Shown here piece by piece: positions 11,391 to 21,612 of a stretch of 64,000 nt of DNA (position 1 is the stretch's first letter; each line of letters begins with the position of its first letter). The position numbers and the translations under genes are program-made. The DNA is from Micrasema longulum (lineage: Eukaryota; Arthropoda; Insecta; Trichoptera; Brachycentridae), in assembly GCA_022494885.1 (NCBI GenBank), contig JAGVSM010000953.1, forward strand, positions 1 to 64,000. The letters are read 5' to 3'. The notes under the pieces are model-generated. The model did no database searches. It had not been told where the DNA came from and saw only the letters and a list, made by a program, of their open reading frames with translations.

Positions 11391-11903
11391 TCGCAGGAGG
11401 CTAAACTAGCAGTTCACAATGGAGTTCTAGTGCCAACTCTAATGTATGAGAGCAAAGTATGGAATTGGAAAAATAATGATGAAAGTGGGTTAAATGCTGT
11501 CGAAATGCGATCCCTCAGGCGAATGTGGGGTAAAACGATGTATGATAGGTGCCCAAATGTCGAGATCCGTGAACTGTGTAAGGCTGAGATATGCATTATC
11601 GACAGAATCAAGAAAGGGGTGCTGCGTTGGTTTGGACATGAAGAGCGAATGGACAACGAAATAACGGCTAAAAGGATCTACGATGCTAATGTTGATGGAT
11701 GCAGAAAACGAGGAAGGCCGAGAAAGATATGGCACGATCAAGTCCATCAAATACTTGAAGATGGACATGTCAAAAGTAGGAATAATCGGCGTGCGTGCAT
11801 TAGAAGATGTATGAGTGTAGAGGAAGCGAGGTCTGTATGCAAAGATAGAGTGATATGGCGTTTTATCCTCTCTGCCTACTCCTACGGGGAAACAGCGTGA
11901 TGA
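11391..11903 (+). mobile_element. RTE-like LINE, ORF2 C-terminal fragment
   Basis: A continuous frame runs from 11391 to the stop at 11900. It begins SQEAKLAVHNGVLVPTLMY, then shows LRRMWGKTMYDRCPN, VLRWFGHEERMD, GRPRKIWHDQV, GHVKSRNNRRACIRRCMSVE and ends in FILSAYSYGETA. These are the conserved tail motifs of a LINE clade common in insect genomes. The catalytic reverse-transcriptase part is missing (5' truncation), as is usual after target-primed insertion. Further copies lie at 22.7, 59.7 and 61.2 kb. The frame has no stop over about 170 codons, so it is fairly young. Confidence 0.8.
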
Positions 11904-13083
11904 TTTGTTTGTTTTGTTTGTATTTCCTGTCTTTTTGTTTTTGTATGTTTATAAATATTATATGTATTTTTGACGAATTAAAAAATTATATATTTTCACC
12001 TCTTATAAACTTTTTTCCATTTACTAAACGATAAATTTATCAACTTTGCTTATTATAATGAATAACCACAAAGTTTGTTCTTCAAATATAAATGTTATAT
12101 TTAGATAGATTTATCATTTACAATTCATAATAAAAAAAATCTGTTGCTAGTTTTTAAATGTTAAAAATGAGCATCAATATCGTTATAGTAAAATATTTAG
12201 TGTATTAAAAGTAATTACACGTATTAAATATTATATATTATAAATATCCACTAAAAATACTTTACCTTTTTTGTTTTCTTATGACACCCCTGAGCCTTTT
12301 CATTATAAGACAAACATACATGTTACCTGTAGCGTCTGCTTAATTTATATTGTTCATACTTTAGCTGTGCATTTAGTATTATTTATACCATCGCACCGAG
12401 AACGTCTGGGCTTGCTACCAACTACCAACACACTATTAGGAATGTGACCAATTTATGATCCGCGATATCAGATTAGCTCCAAGCGTGTGTAACATTAGCC
12501 TTCCCTTAAGTTATCCTGCCTTTTAAAAAAAAAAATGTTTATGGCGTGTGACCATAAAGGTGTTTTGCCAGTCCTGCCTTCTTTTGCCATATTTAAACAT
12601 CTTGATTCCATCTTTGAATTAATCATACTTCGAATGAGCACAGTAAGTTTGACTAGACAGAAATAAGTATAATGTTTATCTAATTTTTTAAACATTTCTC
12701 TGAGTAAAATAATCCGTACATCGTGCATCCGAAAAAAATGGAATCATTACTAAAAATATCTGATTTTTAGTTAGGCGTACATAATAAATTAATATAATAA
12801 AATCTTCACATGCTAAAAAAAATACATAATTCTTGCTTTACGATTTACCCGCTCGATGGCTGTGTAATACACTCTAACCATTGACATATACTATATAATA
12901 CATAGACATGCCCTTAAGAGTAAAATATTTTTAAAAGTATTGACACGAAAACGTACCCATAGTTCTTTTGTGCCGTTTATTTAAACCAGGACTGCATACA
13001 ACGAGCATGCATATGCTACCAAAAATGAAGGGTTGGTATTTATTTTTGGTACATAAAAAAGTTTGTATCCTAACGATCCCAAT
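11904..13083. other. AT-rich stretch, nothing recognised
   Basis: I see no supported frame or repeat. The 77-residue minus frame at 12495-12728 matches nothing I know. Confidence 0.4.
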
Positions 13084-13207
13084 CAGGGCTGGTATTCCAA
13101 ACGCTCTTGCGGCCGTAGAAAAACCATACATCGTGTATTTACATTCAAAATACACAAGATAAAGTATTTTCTATGACCGCGAGAGCGGTTCAAAATAGCA
13201 CCCCAGG
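13084..13207. mobile_element. Foldback MITE family B, copy 1
   Basis: Imperfect inverted ends: CAGGGCTGGTATTCCAAACG followed by a GCGGCCGTAGAAAA stretch on the left, and on the right the reverse complement of a CCTGGGGTGCTATTTTGAAC-type end. The middle is a second short palindrome, GTGTATTTACATTCAAAATACAC-like (written in part). It is about 124 bp and non-coding. Confidence 0.75.
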
Positions 13208-14030
13208 TTCTTTCCTTAAATCCCTTATAATTTCGACCCATTTATTTATTTTCACTAGATTTTTAGGAATGAAAAAATAAAACTAACTAAAGTTTATTAT
13301 TTTTTTTAAAACGTATTTCTATCAGTGCACCACTAAGAAGAGCTTTGCAATTGCGAAGTTAGGCTTAAGTTTGCAAAAAATAATATTTATATTTGAATAT
13401 TAGTTGTTTTGATCTATGTTAATCACTTATAAACAAATATTTACCTATGAAAAGTTACACAATCCTGTTTATAATGTTTATCCGAAAGGTTTTTACACAT
13501 TTAAATACACACAAGTAGGCATTTTTGTTTCGATTCTAAACGTCACGCATAGCTGGCGCGGCAGTCTTAGAATGACTAAATAGCGCTGGTTACGACTGAG
13601 CGTTTGGGCATGAGTTAAATGTCATAATTTTTGAGGGCTCAGAGCATGTATATATATTAATATGTCAATGACTCTTACACTTATTTGAACGCTGCCGTTT
13701 TTAACTAATATTTTTTATGACAATTGAAATTTTTTTATGACAAGAAATGTAATAGCATTTTTTAATACAAATTTAAATATATAGAAATAACCACAGATAT
13801 ATTTTATTCAGTGCGTATAAAACATCGGCTTTGCTTTAAATGATGAAAAGAAAAACAAAAAAATACGTAATTTTAAGATATTGTGTTTATTTAGTTTTTA
13901 GGCTCTCCTAAAATTTTTTTTTTTTTTGTTATGACTATTATATCGGATATACGACATTACAAAAATAGTAATCTGTCTGACTTTTATTTTTTTACCAGTT
14001 GAGCAATCGAGTATTTCATTTTATTTTATA
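13208..14030. other. AT-rich stretch, nothing recognised
   Basis: There are only short chance frames and homopolymer runs. Confidence 0.4.
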
Positions 14031-14125
14031 CATATATTTATTTATTTACAACTTCAAGTACAAATAATAAGTACTTTGGTGGACTTATTAATAAAAGCAA
14101 TATCTTTCAGCCAACCAAAAAACGG
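14031..14125 (-). repeat. Possible LINE 3' tail (minus orientation)
   Basis: A (TTTA)n-like start at 14035-14045 followed by ACAACTTCAAGTACAAAT resembles other minus-strand LINE ends in the window. No coding sequence supports it. Confidence 0.25.
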
Positions 14126-14401
14126 ACTGGTCAAATTTTTTTACTAAAAAACCATAAATATGTTTAAAAAGATACGTACATAAAAAAACCTAATTAATTT
14201 AAAAAAACAGCTGTTTTTTAACTGGAAGATAAAGCTTTCATATATTAGCTTAAAAAAAAAAGAAAGTACATTATGTTATCCATATTAAATGATGAGGTAT
14301 GTGGAATCAGATACTGAATTTGGAAAGAGAAAGAAAAGAGAACCGAGGAAAGAAAAACGGATAAAAATATATAACAGTTAAATTCAAGAAGTTCAGGATT
14401 C

Positions 14402-14471
14402 TGAGGATATACAGGATGTTCTTTAAACCCTGTCACATCCGAAACCACAATGATCAGTATGAGCAAGAAGA
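14402..14471. repeat. Left arm of a ~65-bp inverted repeat
   Basis: The bases around GTTCTTTAAACCCTGTCACA and AAACCACAATGATCAGT recur in reverse complement at 14936-15000 with only a few differences. The two arms enclose a hairpin MITE and a SINE. Confidence 0.7.
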
Positions 14472-14532
14472 CATTTTGGCACAAAAAAATATTTTTTTAG
14501 AACAAATAAAATTTAAAAAAATAAAATATCAA

Positions 14533-14655
14533 AAAAAGCAAATGGTTGCTTACTTCTGCAGGGGTGAAACGAAGAGAGAGAAGGGGGTAGTCTGACACTG
14601 CGTCGCGCTCCCCTCACTGCTCCCCTGCAGACGTAAGCAACCATTTGTTTTTTCA
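14533..14655. mobile_element. Short hairpin MITE
   Basis: AAATGGTTGCTTACTTCTGC at the left returns as GCAGACGTAAGCAACCATTT at the right, giving terminal inverted repeats of about 30 bases around a GC-rich centre. It is about 120 bp. Its right end lies directly against the SINE at 14659. Confidence 0.6.
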
Positions 14656-14658
14656 AAG

Positions 14659-14872
14659 ACAGGCGTCGTGGCGCAGTTGGTTAGACGGCTATCTGTGAAA
14701 CTGGCGTCGCGGGTTCGATTCCCGCCAGTTGCAAGAAAAAAATCCAAGAAAGATTTTTTTCTCAATTGGTCTGGGTGTTGTGGTGTATTTTTCATTTCCT
14801 CCTTCCATATCCCATCTATCCCACCTGCTGACAAGCCACAAAATAGAGGCTTAGAAAGTTATTCCTAAAAAA
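14659..14872 (+). mobile_element. tRNA-derived SINE family 1, copy 1
   Basis: The head has a polymerase III A box TGGCGCAGTTGG (14671-14682) and B box GGTTCGATTCC (14711-14721), spaced as in a tRNA. A conserved body follows (TTGGTCTGGGTGTTGTGGTG, CCTCCTTCCATATCCC, GACAAGCC...AAATAGAGGCTT). The second copy is at 44.3 kb. A minus-strand frame reading through it is only SINE sequence. Confidence 0.85.
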
Positions 14873-14935
14873 AAATACATATATTTTATTTTTTAAATTT
14901 TTCTTTGTTCTAAATATTTTTTTAAATATGCTAAT

Positions 14936-15000
14936 ATGTCTTCTTGCCCACATTGATCATTGTGGTTTTGGATGCGAGAGGGTTTAAAGAACACCCTGTG
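14936..15000. repeat. Right arm of the ~65-bp inverted repeat
   Basis: This is the reverse complement of 14402-14471 (GTGGTTTTGGATGCGAGAGG, TTTAAAGAACACCCTGT). Confidence 0.7.
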
Positions 15001-15181
15001 TAATTATGTTTCAGGCGTTTTTTGAAGATAGCTTGAGATGGTGCATTTTTTATATGAAGAGGTAGCTCATTCCAAAGTCTAGCAGCTTAAACGGAAAAGG
15101 AATAGCTGAAAAATGATGTGCTATGCCGAGGAGTGGAAAGTGTTCTCTCCTGAGAAGAGCGAAGCGAAAATCCAGGATCAT
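15001..15181 (-). mobile_element. LINE ORF2 C-terminal fragment
   Basis: The minus strand reads AARLWNELPLHIKNAPSQ then AIFKKRLK, the standard end of a jockey/CR1-type ORF2. It abuts a different LINE fragment at 15182 and the inverted-repeat arm at 15000, so it is a truncated piece in a nest. Confidence 0.65.
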
Positions 15182-15778
15182 ATACGGCCTAAGCCAATTA
15201 CTAAAGTTATCTAAAGAAACATATGTATAAGAAACCGAACAAAAAGAACATTAAACTATGTAGCAAAGACAAACAAGGGCTATAAAATAATCGTCATTGC
15301 TAGAGTAGTAACACCTTCAGTTGTTTGATTACCTCCCAAATAAAATATATTCATAAACACGGTAAATATATAAGACGTCGAGCTAAACCACGCCAATTCA
15401 TCTTCATCCCACACTGTTTTAGTGGTGAAGAGATGTACGAAGAGCCGGAAGATCTGTCCCAAAAAATTCCAAGTTGTGTGACGAATTGACTACGGATTTT
15501 GGACATTGGGGTATAAAAACAAAAGTTGCCCTTAGAAGATTTGAGAAATAGCAGATTTTGACTTCTGGTGACATGGTTAGAAACATGAAAAGAAATTGAT
15601 TGGGACAGAGATGGGACATCACTTATAGCATTAATAAATTTGAAAATGCTCGTAAGGTCCACCTCAGTTCTACGTTTCTCCAATGAAGACAGATTAAGAG
15701 ATTGCTGTATTTCAAAATATGCATAATAACCCATTTGCAATCCAAGCTACCATGCCACATTGTTAATAAAATGAATAT
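15182..15778 (-). mobile_element. Jockey/CR1-like LINE, C-terminus and 3' UTR, copy 1
   Basis: The minus strand encodes YFEIQQSLNLSSLEKRRTEV, then IFKFINAISDVPSL, a TRSQNLLFLKSSKGNF block and a serine-rich end, followed toward lower coordinates by untranslated sequence ending in TATACGGCCTAAGCCAATTA. A sister copy lies at 36720-37350 in the same orientation. Here the terminal (TTTA)n tail is missing and frames are broken. Confidence 0.7.
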
Positions 15779-16440
15779 TTTAAGCATTTGCTTTGTGAAT
15801 TTGCATTTTTAATAATTTAAACTGTTTTAATTATTATAAGAGTTGCATTCATTTATTTATTAGTCGCATGTTACCAAAACATATAAATCTCATAAACTTT
15901 TTCCGCCTTATTAAAATGATTTCTTGTTCCGAAAGTCCTTCCGCAATATTTTGTACTGTGACATTTACGTCATAAATTAATACAGATATCTTAATCTGAG
16001 ATACAGTAAGACCAGAATAACACTATCCATTACACAAAGAATCCCGCCTCGTATATTTCTCTCAGCGTATCTCTAGATCGCGATGTCACTTGTTGGAACT
16101 ACGCAATATGGAATTATGCAGAAGCAGCTTCTGCCTGCGGCAGCTCTGTACATTTAAATATTACAAATATGATAGAGTTATTAAAATGAGTCTTTAAAAT
16201 AATGCATTTAAATATTTTTTTATCAAAACAAAAGTGTACGAAAATGCATGTTGGATGATTTTAAATCCACTCTTATTCTTTGACTATTATGTATGCATTT
16301 GAAGGACGTTATATTCTGCTGAGATCTCTTTGTAACCACATGACCAGAAATGTGTCTATGACTCTTATGTGTGCATGTACGTATGTTACTAAAACGGGTA
16401 CAATTATTTATTAAATATAAAAAATAAATCTCAATAAATA
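15779..16440. other. AT-rich stretch, nothing recognised
   Basis: No supported features. The minus frame at 16223-16561 partly overlaps the following LINE and is a shadow or chance. Confidence 0.4.
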
Positions 16441-17345
16441 TATCAATTATGGGTCCGATTTTGTTTATTTTATATATTAATGATCTATGTCTGACACACA
16501 TAAAAAAATGTGATATTATTGCATTTGCAGATGACACTGCTCTCATTTTTAGAAGTGACAAATGGGATGAAACTTATTCTGCGGCTCAAAACGGTGTCAA
16601 TACAATAAAAATGTGGCTGGATAACAATCTCTTAACTTTGAATAATGACAATACAAAATACCTGACATTTAGTAAAACCACAGTGGGACAGCCTTAACAA
16701 AACCTCCAATTAAAAATATGCTCTGAAATACTTGAATCGGTACACCATATAAAATATTTGGGAATAATTATTGATAAAAAAATTTAGTGGACAGAACACA
16801 TACAAAATATAACACAAAAAATTAGAAAACTTTCCCATATCTCCAAGTCGATACGTAACATCTTATCCTTAATTAAACTCAAACAACCATATTATATTTT
16901 ATGTAACTCAATTATAACTTATGGCATAATAGGATGGGGAGGCACTTATAAATCAATATTAAAACCTCTCGAATGTGCTCAAGAATATATTATTAAAATA
17001 GTTTCAAAAAAATCCCTTCAGGTACCCCAGCGTCAAGTTGTTCGAGGAATTCAATATATAAGGTATGAGGCAATTATATATATCTAGAATAATTATGTTT
17101 GTGAAAGCAAATTATTTTACCAAATCCCAAAAGGAACACTCCCACACTACCAGAAGTCAAACTAAAGGATGGGTCATGGGGTCTACCACAAACAAATGAA
17201 TTCGGGCAAAGAAATTTCAGGTTTCTTGGCCCCAAAATATTCAATATTTTACCCGAACATTACAAAACCATGACCCGAATTCAATTAAATACATTAGTGA
17301 TAAAATAGTTTCTGGATTTAGGTAGAGAAAAATCGGAAAACTTAC
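16441..17345 (+). mobile_element. 5'-truncated LINE with reverse-transcriptase FADD motif
   Basis: Starting at 16449 the plus strand encodes MGPILFILYINDL, then DIIAFADDTALIFRSDKW with the catalytic Asp pair of reverse transcriptases, then WLDNNLLTLNNDNTKYLTFS. After an in-frame stop at 16695 the coding sequence continues (HHIKYLGIIIDKKI, WTEHIQNITQKIRKLSHI, IITYGIIGWGGTYKS) to a C-terminal FGQRNFRFLGPKIFNILP near 17205-17250. Several stops make it a pseudogene. It is truncated just before the GPILF motif. A near-identical 110-base piece lies at 40.04 kb. Confidence 0.85.
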
Positions 17346-18185
17346 TAAAAAACATTCTAAAATAATAAATGGTATATATATTGTATAACTGAATAATAAA
17401 TTAACTAGTAGGTAGTCATGTTATTGTTTATTTTTGCATAAAAATGTCTGCCTTAAAACAGGTTGTACCTAGTTAGGCAGACTAGACATAATCCAGAGAT
17501 ATCTATTAAATAAGTATGTATTTAGTAGATAAAGATTTGTAATTTTTGTTAATAAACCATTAATATTATTACTATATCAATATTTTTCTAACTGCCGAAA
17601 TTGTGATAATTTACCTGTCTGCAGTTTATTAAAAAATTTACATTGCCACTAACTTTTTATTTCCATAGTATATTTGTCTTCCGCGTGCGGTCTTAAAAGG
17701 TTTATCTCCACACATTGATAAACAACTTTTTGCTCGCGTTTTAAGTGTCAAGGAAATGCGTCTCGTTCAAGTTTATTCCCATGGCGATTTGTCATCCCGC
17801 GTCGGGCACGTATGAACATCAAAATCGACTCAATGGCTGGATAAAAGGGTACGACTGCTTTTCAAAATAAAGGATAAAAAAAGCCGACGATACAATAGCG
17901 CAAGGTAGACAAATTGCCCGTGATTATTCAAACACGGGGTGATAATGGAGCGAATGTTTGGCGCAGCGTTGGTTAACGGAGATTTATCTAGTGCGTCATC
18001 ATTCTTCCGCGGGGCTGCGGCTAGTCTTCTGCTTACTGCATACTGGAAACTGGCTCCCAACCCTTTGTCGTGCGTCGGTGTCGTGCGATAGGCACTCACT
18101 TTAATACGAATAGTGCACCATTATATTGGAACAAGTATGTTACTCGTTTCTCCTGTCATCTTTTTTTAAAAAAATTAAAATATGT
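17346..18185. other. Unassigned; balanced-composition island at 17690-18110
   Basis: Most of it is AT-rich. About 17690-18110 has more G+C and CpG than its flanks and an 89-residue minus frame (17830-18099) with no recognisable motif. It might be conserved non-coding DNA or an old unknown repeat. I cannot tell which. Confidence 0.3.
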
Positions 18186-18346
18186 GTTTTCTTATGATTT
18201 ACCCGAATATTTTAATTTTGCGGCCATTTTATTTTAGTCGCAAACAACTGTGTTAGAGAATAGAAAACAAGTTGTGGTAGGGCAGGATTCGAATCTCGGG
18301 CCTCCTGATCCGGCGTCCGCGATACTACCTACATGACCGCAACCCG
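18186..18346 (-). mobile_element. SINE family 3, copy 1
   Basis: The minus strand carries the tRNA-like head with B-box-like GATTCGAATCC (18289-18299). The conserved tail ends in the TCTTATGATTTACCCGAATA stretch on the plus strand. It is about 160 bp. Confidence 0.65.
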
Positions 18347-18440
18347 TCTCAAATTATACATAATTAATCAGTATAGATAATAATAACGCAATGAAATCAT
18401 GTTTAGATTTTTATAAATATTTACGCCCTTATCACTTACG

Positions 18441-18545
18441 GCTTTTTCCAACAAGTTGTAAATAACTGACTATTAAAAAATGGGGACTAAGTCTCGGAGT
18501 TCGAACCTTGATCCATGAGTCTGCGACACTATATTGATTCACGAA
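18441..18545 (-). mobile_element. SINE family 3, copy 2 (decayed)
   Basis: The segments AACAAGTTGTAAATAACTGA, AAAATGGGGACTAAG, GAGTTCGAACC and CCATGAGTCTGCGACACTA match the family. Both ends are eroded. Confidence 0.5.
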
Positions 18546-18610
18546 ATCTGAAGGCTGACAACTCTTTTCTAATTACAGTCCTTCCTAGTACTCGGTAAAA
18601 ATAAAATCGC

Positions 18611-18810
18611 TCATTTGAGAAACCCTATAAGCCAGGATTTTGGCGGATGTTACTTTGACTTTAAGGTTAATAATAAAAAAGTACGCAATAGCTAATAAGC
18701 TCCTTTTTTTATTTATGATGAATAAAAACTTTTCATTCAACATTTTACAACAGTTTTTCTGGGTTTTCTAAAAAGTTTGTACTGACCGACTAATGGGGTT
18801 TCTCAAATGA
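18611..18810. mobile_element. TIR MITE, 200 bp
   Basis: Left end TCATTTGAGAAACCCTATAA and right end TAATGGGGTTTCTCAAATGA are inverted repeats of about 21 bases with two mismatches. The inside is AT-rich and non-coding. No second copy was seen in the window. Confidence 0.65.
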
Positions 18811-18883
18811 CCAATTCAATTATGTAGTTTGACTATATTCTTCAGGCTTAAAAGGACAATAAATAATTTGTAATTCTCAGAAC

Positions 18884-19018
18884 CAGGGCCTCAATTATGA
18901 ACGCTATCTTCGTTCTGTACTATTTGTATCTACCTCGGTATGTTCTACCTTCTTGACTCCTCGACATCATAAGATCTATACAAACCAATGAATGACCGCA
19001 AAAGTTAGTCCGCGTTCC
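18884..19018. mobile_element. MITE family G variant, copy at 18.9 kb
   Basis: It starts CAGGGCCTCAATTATGAACG CTATCTTCG and ends AGTCCGCGTTCC. The whole block is the reverse complement, with changes, of 59457-59618 (shared CTACCTCGGTATGTTCTACC). The end resembles the GGGCCGCGATTA end of family G. Confidence 0.6.
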
Positions 19019-19140
19019 TTACTTCATTATTATTTCAAAAAGCTCTCATTTATACTTTAAATAGGCGTCTGTGATAGAAAGTGCCCACTTCAAAGCGATT
19101 ATAAACCCCAATACATTCCACCGACTTCACCCTTTACTAG

Positions 19141-19650
19141 TTATTTATTTTATTTTATTTAGGAAACATACAGTACAGTTACATAGTTTTATGTTTCACA
19201 CAGTTATACTGAACTCTAATGGACCAGTGAAGTTTCCGTATTATAAAGTAATTATATGTAAGGTCATTAATTAAAGTACAAAAAAGAAAAGGAAAATAAA
19301 CATAAATAGAAGTAAATAAATTAAGAAAATTTGTAAAAGTAATTAAAAGTTACGAATTAAAATAAAGAATGAAAAACTTGCTCAGATGTAAAAATAAAAT
19401 AAAAGAATAATACCATTTTTTCAAAAAGGAAAAACATAAATATACACATACATATTTTAAGGGATTCAAAGAAACGATTAGAAGAATCTTTAAAGAATCT
19501 TTAAATAAGAAAATAAATTTAAGTCAATTTAAAAACATCTTCAAAATTAATGACACATAGTAAGAGCAGCAATATATTGATTTTATATACATATACAATA
19601 TAGATAATTTAAAGTAGTTTTAAAGTATTAAAACATGTCAATGCAGCTGA
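19141..19650 (-). repeat. LINE 3' region, long repeat copy 1
   Basis: From the TTATTTATTTTATTTTATTT start and GGAAACATACAGTACAGTTA onwards, this block is repeated over about 510-570 bp at 32661-33234 in the same orientation. The A-rich tail on the minus strand is typical of a LINE 3' end. No clear protein motif is left. Confidence 0.6.
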
Positions 19651-20346
19651 GAAAAAAGAAAGAATAACAGGTATAGCAAGTAATATTTAAAATTTGAAAA
19701 AGCAATATAAGGAGAAGATTTTGAACCAAAGGTGATAAAATTTCAATAAAGCGATTTTCTAGCGTTATGTTATTTTAGTCAGGCTATTGTGATCCATGTA
19801 TGTTTGGTGATATAGGGATAGTTGGAATCGAAAAGTCTCAAAGTCTCGAAATATCGAGACTTGGTCTCCTAATCTCGTCTCAGTCTCGAAACTCAAATTT
19901 GTATCGAGAATGGAAGCCCTTCTCACCAGCAAAAAAAATAGCGCCGGAACGCAATTTCTTCTTTAAAAAAAAACGTTTTTACCAATATAACCCTAAGCTT
20001 TGAATGTAGTGGGAAGCGTTCGTGTAACCAAATTTGTCTCATTTCAGAAGGCTGGTTTTGATAAAAATAAAAAAAAAACGTATTTATTCTTTTCTTATAT
20101 CCCGATATTGTGTTTAGATTTACAAATCAAAACACTGAATCAAATAAATGACATAATCTGAATATTTATATTAGGATTGAATCTTTTGAATGTTTAAATG
20201 GAGTCTGCCTTAAATATTCCTATTATATTACCCATTCATGATGGAATCATAAATCTTAATACATTTAGGCTAGTTGGGAAGGTTTTTTCAAAAAGTTAAC
20301 AATGTCTCCTAGTTTTTTTTGAAATTATTTTTTAAGAAGCATTTGG
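19651..20346. other. AT-rich stretch with a TCTCGA-rich patch
   Basis: At 19830-19915 the words GTCTC and TCGAGA recur several times, including a near-palindrome GTCTCGAAATATCGAGAC (19843-19860). The rest shows nothing. Confidence 0.35.
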
Positions 20347-20508
20347 GTTCTTACGATTTCCCCAAAATTTAATTTTCGGGGCTATTTTCAACGAGTTTTA
20401 CATAACTCATTATTAGAAAATGGGAATCGTGTTGTGGTGAATCGGGGTACGAATCTCGGACCTCTGATCCGTGAGTCCACGACACTAGCTACGAGACCAC
20501 AAGCCGAT
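20347..20508 (-). mobile_element. SINE family 3, copy 3
   Basis: This is a well-kept copy: tail TTCTTACGATTTCCCCAAAA, middle TTAGAAAATGGGAATCG, head GTACGAATCTCGGACCTC and CCGTGAGTCCACGACACTAG on the plus strand (the head reads on the minus strand). Confidence 0.7.
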
Positions 20509-20723
20509 TCAATTTTAATTCATGTAAGTAAATAATGTCGTCATTCGAGCATATTTCACATATACATAATAACATTAATTGCGTGATAAAACACAAAAAA
20601 CTTGGTCGTATAAAAATTACTGGAAAAAATCTACATAAGTAATAGGTACCTACAGCCTCTACGAGATACATGTGTCGCTGGTATAGTTTATATAGGTAGT
20701 CGATACCTAGTTTTTTCTGTGAC

Positions 20724-20842
20724 CAGGGCTGGTATTCCAAACGTTCTCGTGGCTGTATTATCTCGTGTATTTACATTCAAAATACAAGACAAGAAAAACT
20801 GTTTTCTCGTGCCGCGAGGGTGGTTCAGAATAGCACCCCAGG
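20724..20842. mobile_element. Foldback MITE family B, copy 2
   Basis: It runs from CAGGGCTGGTATTCCAAACG to GAATAGCACCCCAGG with a central palindrome around CGTGTATTTACATTCAAAAT, as in the copy at 13.1 kb. Two other copies are near 22.4 and 28.2 kb. Confidence 0.75.
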
Positions 20843-20890
20843 CGAATAAAGAATACGGTTCTGTGTGTGAAAAAAAACACACTGGGTACG

Positions 20891-21294
20891 TATTCTGATG
20901 GGAAGTAAAAATGTATCTTCAATTTTATCTATTAAGTAAAATTAAGTTTTCTGTATGAAAAATATAATATGTTAACAATTTTTTTTTCTAAACATATCGA
21001 TTACCGGTTTTTTTTTTTTTTTTTTTTTGTAGTTGCAAATTATTTGTACCTTGCTTTTGTTATGTGCAAGGTTTTATCGAATACATTTATCTTTAAATTA
21101 TATTCCGTTGACTTCAAAATTTTTCACCGTAGACTTACAATAATAAAAATAAAGCAGAAATCGATTACCGGTTACCTATGAAGACAGTTGGAATTTTTCT
21201 ACAAATATGCACACTTTCGTACATAAATATCGATATTAGTTTATACCGTCTCAGTATATACCGATAAAGATAGCCGTTCATATTCGCGGCCCTG
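20891..21294 (-). mobile_element. MITE family G, long copy (minus orientation)
   Basis: The left edge TGATGGGAAGTAAAAATGTA and the AAGTTTTCTGTATGAAAAAT block are the reverse complement of the right part of the copy at 41650-41877. The right edge, with TATACCGTCTC and CGCGGCCCTGG, matches that copy's left part. It carries extra internal sequence, including a T-run of more than 20 at about 21009-21030. Confidence 0.65.
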
Positions 21295-21612
21295 GACGGG
21301 TGTTGTCGATTCGATGGCTACTCTCAGATCAAAATCCTGAAAAAGGAAATCGAATTCTTATATGGTGGTTGGCTCGTTTGCCTACAATGCTTGAGGTCCT
21401 GGGTTTGATTCCTGGCAGGATGGGCTTGAAATTTTGGTTTTAAAGGTGGCTTTACACTGCATTATTTCATTGTCTCTGGGCTGGTACTTGATGCGTTAGA
21501 CTTATCAACTTACCTCCCATGTTATGAAAATCACCCAAATACATGCAATAGCAGTAACAGTGCAGTGTCCTATGCAACACTAGGTGTGGATAAGGAAATG
21601 ATGACGATGATT
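21295..21612 (+). mobile_element. SINE family 2, most complete copy
   Basis: It has three modules in order. The 5' module is GTCGATTCGATGGCTACTCT then ATCCTGAAAAAGGAAAT. The tRNA-like block has GGCTCGTTTGCCTACAATGC and a B-box-like GGGTTTGATTCC (21401-21412). The 3' module holds TGGGCTGGTACTTGATGCG, CAGTGTCCTATGCAACACT and AGGTGTGGATAAG, ending in a GATGACGATGAT tail. The trinucleotide tail suggests mobilisation by a LINE with a similar 3' end. Confidence 0.75.

Noticed and set aside
14659..14735. A tRNA gene, from perfect A and B boxes
   Set aside because: The block continues into a conserved non-tRNA body and recurs at 44.3 kb with mutated boxes, which is what a tRNA-derived SINE does.
14550..14834. 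94-codon minus ORF
   Set aside because: It reads through the hairpin MITE and the antisense strand of the SINE.
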